This document shows positions 32,641-44,069 of a DNA stretch of 64,000 nucleotides, one piece after another (positions within the stretch are counted from its first letter, which is position 1; each line of letters starts with the position of its first letter). The notes below the pieces were generated by a model. It was given only the letters and a program-made list of their open reading frames with translations, did no database searches and was not told the DNA's origin. Where the stretch lies: positions 42,794,698-42,858,697 of the forward strand of contig OW121855.1 of NCBI GenBank assembly GCA_933228895.1. The letters run 5' to 3'. The stretch comes from Platycnemis pennipes. Lineage: Eukaryota; Arthropoda; Insecta; Odonata; Platycnemididae. A program made the translations under genes and the position numbers.

Positions 32641-34860
32641 CTACGTTGTAGTTACTGCCCCGCACCTATATAACTTGTAACTTTCCATTGCGAGATAGAA
32701 TACTACACGGGGCCGTGTACTTTGGTCTCCGTAGATAGGTTCCAATACTTAACAAGATTTGCGTGCACAGATAGAACGAGAAAAATGAGTATCCTCACCC
32801 GTTCGTTAACATGGTTCTTTTCATCTTTTGGTTGAAAGAAAGCCGATCATTGAGGACGGCAGGGATCCGGCAGCGAAGGTCTCGCACGGTAAAGATTTGC
32901 AGATCAGTATCGTGGAGTTTCTTTGAAGAGGGGTTGGGAAATTCATAAACGCGACCATTTTAGTCCTCCCCTCACAACATATATATGACCGTAATTTTTT
33001 TGAGCGACTGTGGACTACGTTAAAGTTTTCACCTCGGTGGTGCAACACTGCGTATTTATATCTTTCAAGCGTTCGCGGAATCCGTCGCTCACACTCTCGA
33101 AGTCGGGGAACTTGGAAAGCGCGGCCGAGGTTCAAAGACAAGAGGGAGTTGCCATCTAGTAGCTGCAGCTCGGACTAACTGAGCTCGCAAAACAAGAGAG
33201 TGACATCTGTTAGACGTCTGGGTGATCATCGGCTGGGAATTCCCGCGGGTAGATGGAGCGTACCGCGTCAATTTGACTTTTCGTCTCGCTGACCAGAGGT
33301 TGTGAAATTAGATTGGGTTCACGTTTCTCCACGCCGTGAAAGCGTGAATTCCCAGTCTATTTTGCTTCTTGCACTCTCGTGTATGCCGGGAAAGTTGGCT
33401 TCCTGAGTAGCTTCACTTTTTTTCGTTCAGTACCGATTGTTGTCTGGCATGCCCTCGCCTTACCTCAGTCCTAGGACTAATTACTATTTCTAACAACAAA
33501 ATAAATTCCTCAATAGTCGCGTTTGTCCAACACTGCCTCTTATTCGTCCGGATCCGTCTCGAGGGATCTCGGACTATAAACTTTTTAGCCTTTATTGCCA
33601 TTGCCCTACAACCTTCTTTGGTCGCGTTGCATAAGTATTTCCATGTTTGCTTCTTAAATTAGCCTGCCTTTTAACTCATCGGCTGTTTTCGGGAAGTGAT
33701 AAAAGTGTTTTCTTAGGAATTCTTCATTACGTCGAAGCGATTCTGTTTACCATCATTTTTTTCATTTCACTTATGTGGTATCGTCGCCCGTCGTATTTGC
33801 CATTTTCGTTACAAAGTTCATCGACCTCCTTTTATAGTCTGCCTTTATCGCGACCGAAATTCATGACACTCGGCCTTTGGTGTCATATTTAATCCGCGGA
33901 GGAACTGATGGCGAAATGTTTCCTCGCGCTTAAGGAAAACTTCAAGATGTCACCGATCGGTATTCATTGGTCGACGAATTTGAGGGAAAGCCCCAAATAA
34001 TTTTACGGTCAAAGTAAAAGTTCAATTGCGTGCAAACATCGGGTGAGAATCTCCTCAAGCTGCATTATTTCCTGCTACATATCCGTGCGATTGCCCTGTG
34101 TTTCCCATCGTATTAATTGCTGGAAAGAGGTAGATCGCGATTAATCCGCGATTTATCGATGATGAGTCCACGTACAAGTTTTTCACTCCACCGATGCCGT
34201 ACCACGCGGAGCAGATTGCTCTCTTTGCGAATAAATTTCATCTGGAAATATTCAAGCTCCAGGAATCTGCCATGTGATTCTTCCATGTCCGGGTCAAGTC
34301 ACGTGAAAAGCCGGTCGGGCGAGGTTGCCAGGCTTCTCGCGCATGGCCGCTGCAACCGATGCCTTCAGCAACGTGGGAGTCGAAAAAAAACTGACGTGAG
34401 CATGAACTAGATAGGCGGTCCTGATGCTCGGGCGCCGTGATGCCTTTGGGATGCTGCTCTTTTTTTCACCTGTCTACAAAATTCTCTGCACTAAAGTGTT
34501 TCGTACTGGTTATCCTCCATTTCACGAAGTGCCTATTTATGGGTTACACTTGCACCCTATTCAGTTTCCGGGAACTTTAAAGGCAATCGGGTACGTACAT
34601 GCAAGGATTCGAGAGTGCAAAATTTGATGAATTCCAGTGAGGAGGTTTGGCTCTAGTTCTTTGATCCGTACTCGGGTGGATAAAAAATAGTTTTGCATGC
34701 ACTGCGATACGTTCTAGACATCTGAAAATTACTTGATCTCATCGTTTGAATGAACTCCCTGGGGTAAAAACGTGCTTAAAAGGAGCCTTGTTTCCCGGCA
34801 AGTCGCAGTACTTTTTTTTGCTCGTGTCCTACATGAGTCTGGTGAAACCTATCCATCAAC
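32641..34860. other. No recognised gene; mixed-composition region
   Basis: 32800-33300 and 34090-34420 are less AT-rich with CpG dinucleotides and open frames (minus 33141-32821, plus 34117-34410). Neither frame has a recognised domain, start context or splice border I trust. They could be conserved noncoding or exon-containing sequence of a host gene. Confidence 0.35.
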
Positions 34861-34865
34861 ATCAT

Positions 34866-35066
34866 CAGTATTTCAATCCTAGGATTGATTTACTGCAGCC
34901 CTCCATTCTGCCCTATTCAGTGTTAATTCCCTCACGCCCTGATATGTTTTCTCTTTCACGTCCTTCTTTATTTGCCCTATATACTTGTCCCTTGGTCTTC
35001 CTCGCGGGACCTTCCCTTCAATCTTCCCTTCCATTATATTTCTAACTAATTCATTGTGCCTCAAGG
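34866..35066 (-). mobile_element. Family-B non-LTR retrotransposon, 3' end fragment
   Basis: Minus-strand frame of 61 residues: RHNELVRNIMEGKIEG, VPRGRPRDKYIGQIKKDVKEK, TLNRAEWRAAVNQS, then a stop and a 3' end with CCTAGGATTGAAATACTGATGATG. It matches the 3' end of the family-B copy at 62018-62979 almost block for block. It is 5'-truncated near 35066. Confidence 0.85.
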
Positions 35067-37470
35067 TATCGGCGACTCGAATTACGGGCTGTTCACACCA
35101 CTTCTGAGGACAGGGGTGGTCGAGCCCCGTTTTCTTTTTAGCCGAACGTATGCTATTGATATACGATTAGTTTGGGGCGATGCACCTCAGATTAATTGTA
35201 AAATTTTACAACTTTTTATTTTGAGGTATTATTTAAAAATACCTACAAATAACCAGTGCCAGATTTACGTAAAGGTTTCGAAGGCAGCTGCCAACAGTGC
35301 TAAATTCTACATTTGAAATATTTAATAAAATATTTCAAATTTGGAAATATGCCCAATCATGAAATCACAAAGAATCTAATGGGCGCCTTAATGGAAATGG
35401 TATCAAATTTCTACATCACTTTTTAGTTGCTTTATTACAATTATTTTTTATGCCCGATACGGGGATGCATATGTGATGTTTTGGCCGGGAGAACCAGGGA
35501 ATGACATTTGTGAAGAAATGTGCGAAGAAAGTTACAGAGACCTTACTTCGTGTTTCGTTAATGCTACCCTACCTAAACTACACTGAACTCTTTAATACAT
35601 TAGCAGCCCCTTGCAGTGCAGAGAAAAGGGTATATACTTACTACGGTTTCAAAAAAGTATAATTCATATTATTACTTAAGTAATAATCTTTTTAATTTCA
35701 AAATAGGAATTTCCAAATACAAGTGTATTTTTTATTGTAAATAATATTATTTGCATAATATATTCTATGCAGCACGCATGTGTCTGAAAATTTTCAGAAT
35801 CTGAAGTCCGCCCTGTAATTAATATTAATTTTTTTCTCGTGATTTGCAGGATTAAGAAAACTGAGGTAGAGTAGTCTCAAATTCGGGAGAGCTGAGAATT
35901 TATAATATAGAGAGTATTTAATTTTGGCTACTCATACTCTTTGAAATTCAGGAAAGTTGGAGAAATTTCGCGAACATTGTAGAAATTCCATTCGGTATTA
36001 CTATCTAGGAACCCATTAACCCACAAAAGCTATGCCAGCCTGATTATCGCTATCTCCAGGTGTCCAAAACCGTAGTAGTTATTAAGTTCCATGGCTCTTG
36101 CAAAACCGATGCCGGTTTGTAGGGAAAACTTTTAAAATTTTAGAAGCATAGCGTTAGTGTCATTTTATCCCTTATATTCATCCCTTTTTCAGCGTTTTAA
36201 CAAAATATATCAACACTTCCACCTATTTTTCTAGCATATGTCGGATTCTGAAAGGTTCAGACCAAATCCGTAAGATAATGTCATGCTTAGAATGGCGTGA
36301 AATATTTGTGACAAAACATATTGTAGCTATTCCATTTAGACATTATCTAAAAAGGCTACTTCTAAGTTATTAGTTTTCGGGCTCATCATAAAACTGACTT
36401 TCGGCCAGAAGATTACTCCGATTAAGAACTGTACTGTTTTCTTTAGTTCGTTGTTCACAGTGGAAGCCGGAAATGAGACGTGGACTTCAAAAACTAGATC
36501 CCGTGGAAAACAACCCAACCGAAGCACCCATAAAAATTCGACTTTTACTCCGGGAAGGGGTTGGGAGTGAGATAGACTTATTCCCGATGCACCGAATTGT
36601 GTCGGACCGGCCACGGTCTCTCTGTGGTAAGAACGTTGCATTGTAATCCTCAGAATTCGCTTCCCTTTTTGTTGGGAAGATTCCCATGTGACACACCCCT
36701 TTTCATTTGAACTCGCTATTTCTTTTAATGCGGCGGCAGCTCTGAGCTCATGTTCATGAGAAATTTCAGCGGCGTGGTTTACCTTGGAGAGGCCTCATCG
36801 GGTTATTTTTTAAGTAAATGGTGCTGAATATCTTGTTGGTTGGCGAAATTAAAGTTGAGCATTGCGGTCAATTGAAGATGCGCTCTTCTCGGCACGTCAT
36901 TATTTCCCCCGCTCGCTGCATTGTTACATCAGTTGCCAATTTGGAAACAATGGGGAAGAACGTCTGAAACTAATCGTGTTTCTAGAAAGCGTGTCGTATT
37001 TAGTTTCTTAATTCTACGTCTGTGGCGTATTATCTAAACTCGAAAGTGGACTTTCTGGATATTTCTGGCTGTCCAAGTTTCTGAAAGTGGATATTTCTGG
37101 CTCTCCAAATATGTAGTCGTCTTCTAAAATTCAATCATCGGTCGAAATTTATTTGGAAGTTGGCATGGAAGGGCATTTTTATGCTTTCATCAGGAAGGAA
37201 TTGATAAATCAAATTAAATCCTTACCCTAGCTTATTTTATTTTCTCTCTCCATAGCATTTCATTCATTAAAAAACCGGTTCTATAACTTCTCATCACTTA
37301 GTCATATAATAGGTGAATGTATGCACTCAAGCATACGTATTATGATATTTATCGAGCACCTGATGGACAGGATTGCATAAAAATCTGATATGAAACAAGA
37401 ATGAAGTGACGTAGCCTACTTAATTTGGTAGCCTGCGAATTCTTAAAAATAAGACCAATAATCAGGGTGG
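35067..37470. other. No recognised gene; AT hairpin at 35312-35339
   Basis: Includes a perfect 12-bp hairpin TTTGAAATATTT/AAATATTTCAAA with a 4-nt loop (35312-35339). 36336-36696 has overlapping minus-strand open frames without a recognised domain. 37035-37110 holds a short duplication of GAAAGTGGA..TATTTCTGGCT..TCCAA. Confidence 0.4.
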
Positions 37471-37472
37471 TT

Positions 37473-37516
37473 GTAACAGTAAATATGTTAACAGTAAATA
37501 TGTTAACAGTAAATAT
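37473..37516. repeat. 15-bp tandem repeat, three units
   Basis: GTTAACAGTAAATAT in three successive copies; the first lacks one T. Confidence 0.9.
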
Positions 37517-37979
37517 GTAATGTTCAATATTGCATATTTTTTGTACATAAATTGTTAATAATGTGTTTTATGTTAATTACTCTCAAGAACTCATCCAAGA
37601 ACATGCTGCAATGAATGCTATATTCCTGATAATAATTTGAATGTAGATGAGGAGTACACGTCGAAATCCAGCCGGAAGATGTCAATAAATAAGATAATGT
37701 TGTCTGCAAAACTTTGTCTTTGTGGATAAGTTAACTGTATAATATTCCATGATATTTATCTTCAATAATATGCTGAAATAGAAATTAAACCTCGGGAATG
37801 ATTTCATGATCCAGGACAAACCGAATCCCTTATAGTGAAAAAAGCAAGCTTACGCCATTTGAGTATTACGTAATGTGGAGAATCAATATGGATTCCTTTC
37901 AGTCATATTTTAAGAAACGTATTCTTTCATAATCAAGTCATTAATATATCTGGAAATAAATGTTTCGAAAACATATGTG

Positions 37980-38185
37980 ATCAGAGAGATCGACTCAAAC
38001 TTTCCAGGTTTGATTGCTGACCGGTGCACCATCCAGCTACCTTCTCTTGTCCGCTTTCCTAAGCTGGGACTAGGTTAGCATAACCCCGCTTCAGTTACCC
38101 AGTTAACCGATTCAACTGGATGGTGCAGCGATAAGCTCGGAAAGCTGGAGATGTGAGGTTCGATTCCCGTCTCATAGTACTTTAG
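37980..38185. repeat. Head-to-head inverted pair of tRNA-like sequences
   Basis: On the plus strand 38108-38172 has CTGGATGGTGCAGCGATAAGC and a perfect box B GGTTCGATTCC (38158-38168), followed by an A-run (38190-38198). On the minus strand 38033-37985 has CTGGATGGTGCACCGGTCAGC and a weaker box-B-like TTGAGTCGATCTC. The heads start about 80 bp apart and point away from each other. This fits two insertions of a tRNA-derived SINE or a palindromic rearrangement. Confidence 0.6.
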
Positions 38186-38198
38186 ACATTAAAAAAAA

Positions 38199-38520
38199 GT
38201 CCTTCAGACTACCACGCCTGTTGCTACCTGCTTACAGATGTACAAAGATTGAATTGAAGAAGAAGTTAACCAATTTGGCTAAAATATCCTTTGCTGAAGC
38301 ATGTTAAAAAAAAACAAATTGTAAACAAATTCACCTCAAAAGAACTTAAAGCCCTGAAGAAGGAAAAAATATATTTTACGAAACTTCGGCCAAATAGTTC
38401 TATTTCTTCATTTTCTCAAGGACCTAAACTCCTGAAAAAACCATCTATATGTATTAAAAAAGAGGTCTGAATATCAGCTTATCAACTCTAATTTATGATT
38501 TTCGCGAGGAATTTGGGAAT
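38199..38520. other. No recognised gene
   Basis: AT-rich. It contains AAAGCCCTGAAGAAGGAAAAAATATATTTTACGAAACTTCGG (38349-38392, in pieces), which loosely recalls a Penelope-type terminal motif but is too diverged to call. Confidence 0.3.
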
Positions 38521-38521
38521 A

Positions 38522-38915
38522 CGTTTTGTTCCCATGCTGCATCAAATGCAGTATATCCGCCTCAGATACAAGATACAAATTAATTAAGCACATTTTATTT
38601 CAAGTTACAATAAAATGCATGTTATTATAATGCATCCATCACAAAAAATAGTTTATGCAAGAGAGTTAAATGCTATTTGAATTGTATTCTGAATATTTTT
38701 AGTGCTTAGGACGCAGTTGAAATGGTAACAATGAAAATATCGCGAAATTTGAACACAAACAGCACGTGTACGCGAGGCGAGCTCCTATTGGTCACGGTTG
38801 TACAACCAGCTGGTTGGTAATAGATGTGATCCTACCATCCAACCTTTGAGAGCTGATTGGCACTTATTGGTCGACTGTATAACCGCAACCGGCAACGGTT
38901 AGTGTGATACGGCTT
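38522..38915 (-). mobile_element. MITE family M1, copy in minus orientation, one end missing
   Basis: This stretch is the reverse complement of 48833-49205: shared blocks include CATGCTGC.TCAAATGCAG, TGCAAGAGAGTTAAATGCT, GAGCTCCTATTGG and TTGGTCGACTGTA.AACC. The end at 38898-38915 (GGTTAGTGTGATACGGC) matches the outer end of the other copy (GCTAGTGTGATAAGGCC). The opposite terminal repeat is absent. No coding capacity. Confidence 0.75.
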
Positions 38916-38916
38916 T

Positions 38917-39118
38917 TAGGAAGATTAAATGATGCCACTGCGTAAGATTTGCGTAATTTGATCGCGATTCCATTGTTATTTATGTTTTGATACACGTGCT
39001 GTCTTCATAAACGGTCATATGAAACGGAATGTTTTGTACGGAGTAGGTGTGGCCTAATAATTTTCAATCACCTCCATTCTGGCTTCGTTGTTAGCCATAG
39101 GCTAGTATGCCAATGCCT
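38917..39118. repeat. Dispersed X-Y repeat, copy 1
   Basis: X (GGAAGATTAAATGATGCCACTG, 38918-38985) and Y (TTTTGTACGGAGTAGGTGTGGCCTAAT..CATAGGCTAGTATGCCAATG.CTCCTCCA, 39030-39125) are homologous to 48757-48815 and 49350-49455. The order X-Y is kept at both places while MITE M1 sits before X here and between X and Y there. Confidence 0.6.
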
Positions 39119-39126
39119 CCTCCAAT

Positions 39127-39347
39127 GCCCGTTTTAAACGGTACATTTTTTTGTACAATTTCTTGTACAAGCGCTTGTATGAGGAAAATTGTACCGTGTA
39201 AAGCGGCAAATTCTGTGAATGCTTGTGCGAATGTCTGAATGACTGAACGGAAAATAGAACCTGTTCTAATTCCATTCAGACAAACATAAAATTTCGCTCA
39301 GTTTCATATATTCGTTTGTACAATAAAATGTACCGTGCGAAGCGGCC
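39127..39347. mobile_element. Short MITE with 21-bp inner terminal repeats
   Basis: ACGGTACATTTTTTTGTACAA (39138-39158 in pieces of this motif) and its complement TTGTACAATAAAATGTACCGT (39316-39336) differ at one of 21 positions, in inverted orientation 157 bp apart. The outer flanks (CCCGTTTTA and GCGAAGCGGCC) are partly complementary. An inner copy, AAATTGTACCGTGTAAAGCGGC, lies at 39184-39205. No ORF. The superfamily is not identified. Confidence 0.75.
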
Positions 39348-41104
39348 TTTATATTCTTGCCTCCATGGCTACAACGCTCGTAGATATTCGCTGCCTCAGT
39401 CGAGGATGTGTAGGAACTCGCGTAAAAATCGGAATGAGGAGCTCTCCCGAGTTGTCACGAGAGGCATGTCCGTCGAGACTTCCCTCCGTGTTTAATAACG
39501 CGGAGGATCTCAATTTCGCCACGGAGCAGCGATGCGTTCATTCATGCCCTCACGACTCTGGAGGCGAGCAACTCAGACGCTAGCTGGCGCGGCCAGTTAT
39601 AATGCAAATGAGCGCGATTCTTGGAAAATTCTGGGTGGGAGACGGAGAAGGCAGGGACCCACGGTCATTTTTAGCGACGGATCGTCTTCAGGTTGGAAAC
39701 ATAAAACAATTCAATGTCGTTTTCATTTCTCCTTTTTCATTTCGTTAAGTCTATTTAGGGAGTTTAGAACATTAAATGATCAGCGGAATTAGGGAATACC
39801 GAAAAGTTTTGCAGGGGGCTGAATTGAAGTTTCCGAAGTAATGCATGGATCGTGAACATTGACATTTTTCTCAGATACCACGACGAATTTTTCGAGAATA
39901 TTTCCCAAAGTCCTCACGAAAATCATAAATTAGAGTACAATCATCATCTTTTCGGAAATATTTCGCGTCTTTCGGACTCAGCCTGCTAAACACAAAAAAA
40001 CATAAGAACTAAATTCATAATAGATTCATTTGCACTATTCTATTAGCGAATACGAATTATACCACTCTTGAACGTGTTTCAGCAAAGGATATCCTAGGTC
40101 TCTACTTAACGGGCCGGATTCATAAATCACTGCCGAATGACGTGATTGCGACCTAATTGTCGAGCCTGAAACAATGTAGAACGCCACTCTCATCGTGTAA
40201 ATTTTTTTCCATGTGCATACACACACACACACAAGTCTGTCATCGTTGAGCAACGCGGCCGTCGTTTACGATAAGGAAGCCATGAAGGAGCGGGCGTCTT
40301 TCAGGTGAACGGCGGTTAATTTCGCCCAGTCATTCATTCCCCGAGTGGTCAAGAAGATGAGCGTCTCAGAACCTAGCGCCTCAGAGCAAATGAGAGGCAG
40401 GGATTTCGAGGGAATCTTCACACGAGACGGTGATTGCTGAAGACTCCTCACTCCCTCAACCAGAGGAGGAAAATTTCCTGAGTAATCTTCTTCTCCATTA
40501 TGCATGCAATGATGTACGTGAAACAAGCACATGTAGTCCATTTTAATTAGACGAAACCCTTAATTAATGAACGGGAAATGTGGTAGGAGTCGTGAATTTT
40601 GATGCGGACAACGCTTTCCGGCGACGCATTGTTTGTCCGTGGCTCTCTCGTTGCTTAGCGACATCTCGATTCATCCAGGTGCGGGATTTTTTTTACTAAT
40701 CAATTTAACCAGTATAATTACCCTTTTGTATTCTTCTCGCAATCGTAAACGTTGCAGGGATTACTCCATTGTTTCTTGACGTTGTTCACTCGACGGCATA
40801 ACTTGTTTTTTTTTCTTTTCAATAAAACCCATTTGTCACATCGTGGGCTTTCAGTATTAGTTTCAGGAGGGAACACATTTCCAGTTTCCTCAGCGGAGCC
40901 GCGAAATTTTGGTTCATCAAGGCTTAAAAATCGGGGTTTCTAGCAGCCATTACCCTTGAAATTGCAGTGGAAACGCTACCCAATTCTAACATTTATAGTA
41001 CACGAATACATAACCCTTTGAAGTGGGGAAACGTGATTCAAGCTTGTAGATGAGTAATTTTTCAGTTTCAAATGGACTATTTAAGGAGCTGCTGGCATAT
41101 TGGA
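39348..41104. other. No recognised gene; GC-rich patch and (CA)n
   Basis: 39370-39680 is GC- and CpG-rich with overlapping open frames (for example 39335-39583) but no recognised domain. A (CA)7-like microsatellite is at 40219-40233. 40260-40540 is moderately GC-rich and open on the minus strand, not recognised. Confidence 0.35.
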
Positions 41105-41185
41105 ACATCTACATCTACATCTAGATGATACCCTGAAAGCCACCGCGAGGGTGTGTGACAGGGGGTGAAGATCACCAAACCGAAC
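41105..41185. repeat. Dispersed GCCACCGCGAGGGTGTGTG repeat, copy 3
   Basis: ACATCTACATCTACATCTAGATGATACCC (41106-41134, simple repeat start) then GAAAGCCACCGCGAGGGTGTGTGACAGG and GAAGATCACCAAAC. Here the CATCTA microsatellite is cleanest, supporting its role as the tail of a minus-strand retro-insertion. Confidence 0.7.
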
Positions 41186-41272
41186 GAATTATTGACTTCT
41201 GCACAAAGCATTCCGAGTTTCTAATCCGGTTGAAGTCCATCTGCATATCTTCAACTGAACATATGTTGTCTT

Positions 41273-41499
41273 GCGTGAAGGTTTCTCGGGTCCTCCACCG
41301 GGTTAATTCGTCCATGTCCGCCGACGTTTCGATTCCCGACTCGGCAATCGTCTTCAGGGCTTCTGAACCGCCTTCAGCATTCAGAAGCCCCGAAGACGAT
41401 TGCAGAGTCGGGAATCGAATCGTCGGCGGACATGGACGAATTAACCCGGTGGAGGACCCGAGAAACCTTCACGCAGCAGATACGCCGGGAAAGCACCAG
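41273..41499. mobile_element. Fold-back retro-insertion with 97-bp arms and 12-bp target duplication
   Basis: Arms 41271-41367 and 41380-41476 are inverted copies of each other, about 93 of 97 positions identical, with a 12-nt loop. The unit is flanked by a perfect ATATGTTGTCTT duplication (41261-41272 and 41500-41511; the first overlaps the outer two bases of the left arm). The right arm is followed by a 23-bp tail ending CGCCGGGAAAGCACCAG, also seen at 23428-23445. Such target duplications and an inverted 5' partial copy are known for Penelope-like insertions, and the arm sequence (CTGAAGA, stem, GAAACG) resembles the terminal motif of those elements. That assignment is inference. Confidence 0.75.
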
Positions 41500-41511
41500 A
41501 TATGTTGTCTT

Positions 41512-42520
41512 ATTATCTGGACATTATATCTTCTTTGGAGGCATCAAATACCACGAGGAAAGGAATTAGCTCCATAACCCACATTTATGAATATCATTGG
41601 TCACAACCTAATCTAGAGTATTTCGTTGTAAATAACGGATAAGTTTTAATTTCACCTATCTAGTTAAATTTCAGGTTTGAATAATGTATCAATGGTAACA
41701 ACGATTCAGGTTAAAAGTATATATCGGCACAGCAACCTGAATAATGTATTTTGTCGTTTTCGGTCATAAATTTGGCCTAACGCTATCTTCAGTAGGGGCG
41801 ACGACGTACCGGAGAATTTATCTCTTGTTTGCTATTTTTTTACCCCCACACCATCATTAGCCTTCTCCGTTAAACCTTTTACAGACTAGCAGTCTCATTC
41901 GAATACTGGTGCTACAGTTTGATTTGTGATGTAGGACTTCTAGTTCCGGAAGATTGCTTAAATTCATCTAATATTTCCCCAAATTAGAGCAACTACGCAT
42001 TAGAATTAGAACTACGCATCTTTCCATCGGTATACCTCGTAGCCACGTGAAAACGGAATTATACATAAGTCTAAAGACACAATCGACGTATACTTGTAAC
42101 GTGTAGTGTGTACGTGAAATGCAGCTAGCACAACAATGCGCGAAGTATAGGCTACGGACTCGTGAAGTATAGCTACGGTGAAGGATAGTTAACCACCGCG
42201 TACGTATGTAAGTTTGCGTTAGGAGATGGGCAGCTTTCATTTTTACGTCTCACTTACACGGAGAGCCAATTAGAATGGTGTCCGCCGACCGGACGTCTTA
42301 ACGTTTCACGTATACGTCGATATTGTCCCAACCTTTACTTCACCTTTGCCGGGATCAATACTCAATCCACGCATAGCATATCATACTCATTAATTACCTG
42401 TCATAATTTTTTTCAAGCTTCTTCAACAGAAGCGTACAGCACTATCGAATCTTTACACTTCTTAACATCTTCGTGTTGCTCTTTGCATTTCTACGCAGTC
42501 ATTCATCCTGTTCGAAATTT
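41512..42520. other. No recognised gene
   Basis: AT-rich; CGTA-rich pieces around 42020-42200 (ACTACGCAT.. twice at 41991-42017, GCTACGG.. twice near 42150-42180) are short local repeats. An open minus frame at 42240-41968 is not recognised. Confidence 0.4.
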
Positions 42521-42524
42521 CCCT

Positions 42525-42800
42525 ACATGAGTTCCCTAGAACGTAGGGAAAAGCGAAATTACCTCTGCCGTCGACGTACCCTTAACATTAAATCCTACGT
42601 AGGGAAAAGCAAGGGAAATATTGAAGTTTCCTTAGAAAAAATGTGTTTCCTAGGGAATTCCCTTTAAGTCTAGGGAATATTTTCCCTAGAACTATTTTCC
42701 TTTGAAAATATAAGGTTTGGGACATTATTTCCCTAGAGAAAACGCTGCTCTAGGGAAAATCTTCAGGCTTAGGTAAAACGTTTTCAAGGAGAAATTTCCC
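42525..42800. repeat. Cluster of TTCCCTAG / CTAGGGAA motifs
   Basis: The 8-mer TTCCCTAG or its complement occurs six times: 42532-42539, 42650-42657, 42670-42677, 42682-42689, 42729-42736 and 42750-42757. Two ACGTAGGGAAAAGC copies (42541-42554, 42597-42610) and further TTCCC/GGGAA pieces lie between. Orientation alternates, giving many small potential hairpins. No coding sense or known element. Confidence 0.8.
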
Positions 42801-44065
42801 ATATTATTTTGTATAATTCCCTTCCACATTATCAATCTAGTGATTAAAGTTCACCATTTCAAGGTTACTACTATATTATGCATAGATTTATCACAGAGTT
42901 AACAGTTACCACTCACAGTCAATTACATTTGGTACCAATGCATGCTAACTCACTGCATTGAAATACATCTTCCAAGACAAGAAATATATTTTCTAAACCA
43001 AGAAATTCTATGAATGAAGTTTGAGAAAGGAAGTCTTCGGAAAAAATTTAACGGAGCGAATACCGCATGTAAGAGATATTAAGCAGAAGTGGACCATTGA
43101 TATACCAGCTCAACAAGCTAGCATTTATCAATGATGGCTGCTGCTGCTTTCTATATCATTGCATGTAAACCTTTCACGTCAGTTGCGAACTGCATCTTTG
43201 GAATCAGAATACTACGATGTTTGCAGAAAGAAAATAGTGGAATTAAACTGTTGACAACCATACCTAGAATTTCTGGTGAACTTCAGTAGCTCTTCATGAC
43301 ACATATAGCGAATAGATGCGTTTTAGATATGGGAAGATCAGTGGAGTATATACCAGACGTAAGATTGAATTGGGGTAGTATAAGATCATATAATACACAA
43401 AATGAAGCACATAGTCAAATATTTCGAAATGGATTAGTTAACGAGAGTAGTATAACGCAGCAATCAGTTTTATTGTCTCCTCGCAGTGGAGCGAATCACG
43501 AACAGAATACTAGGAAGCGCTACGGAAATTCTTCGGTCGTTTCCAAGACAGAACATACCCTGTCTTTTTATTTTCGTGTCACCTGCGCATTTGGCACGGG
43601 GAGGAGCACTGCCGGGTAAAAATAGACCGAGATCGTCGAGGGGATGATGACGACTGACAGAATGGCATTGTTGAAGGAGGAAGGGGGCATTGATCGTGCT
43701 CAAGCGACTTGGGCGGCCACTAGTATATTATGGTCGCACCGTTGTCTTATGCTTACATTATCTTTCGTGAAAGGAAAGTCGAAATTCAAGTAGGCATGCG
43801 GAGGCAAAGATCCGAATTATGAAACCCGACCATTCAGACCGAAAAACAAAAACCTCTCGCCAACGCGAGTCAGCGCATTCCACAGACAAAAATTTCCCAG
43901 CGTCAACCTAAGGAAAACACTCGAGACGTTAGCGGACGACACTCAGACCTTTCATGGTTTTGCAAAGATTTTCACGACCGCATTTTCCTCTTATCTCCGT
44001 GCCTTTTATGCACAGGTAGTAGGTAAGATCTTTCCGTCCAGGAAGCATAATCGCTCATGTTCGTG
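42801..44065. other. No recognised gene
   Basis: 42800-43440 is AT-rich. 43440-43900 has a CpG-bearing, moderately GC-rich stretch with open frames on both strands (43296-43619 plus, 43703-43470 minus), none recognised. Confidence 0.35.
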
Positions 44066-44069
44066 GGTT

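Noticed and set aside
38100..38175. Functional tRNA gene
   Set aside because: Perfect B box but the T-stem and acceptor stem do not pair; treated as SINE-derived.
40219..40233. (CA)n microsatellite
   Set aside because: Ordinary simple repeat, mentioned only in passing.
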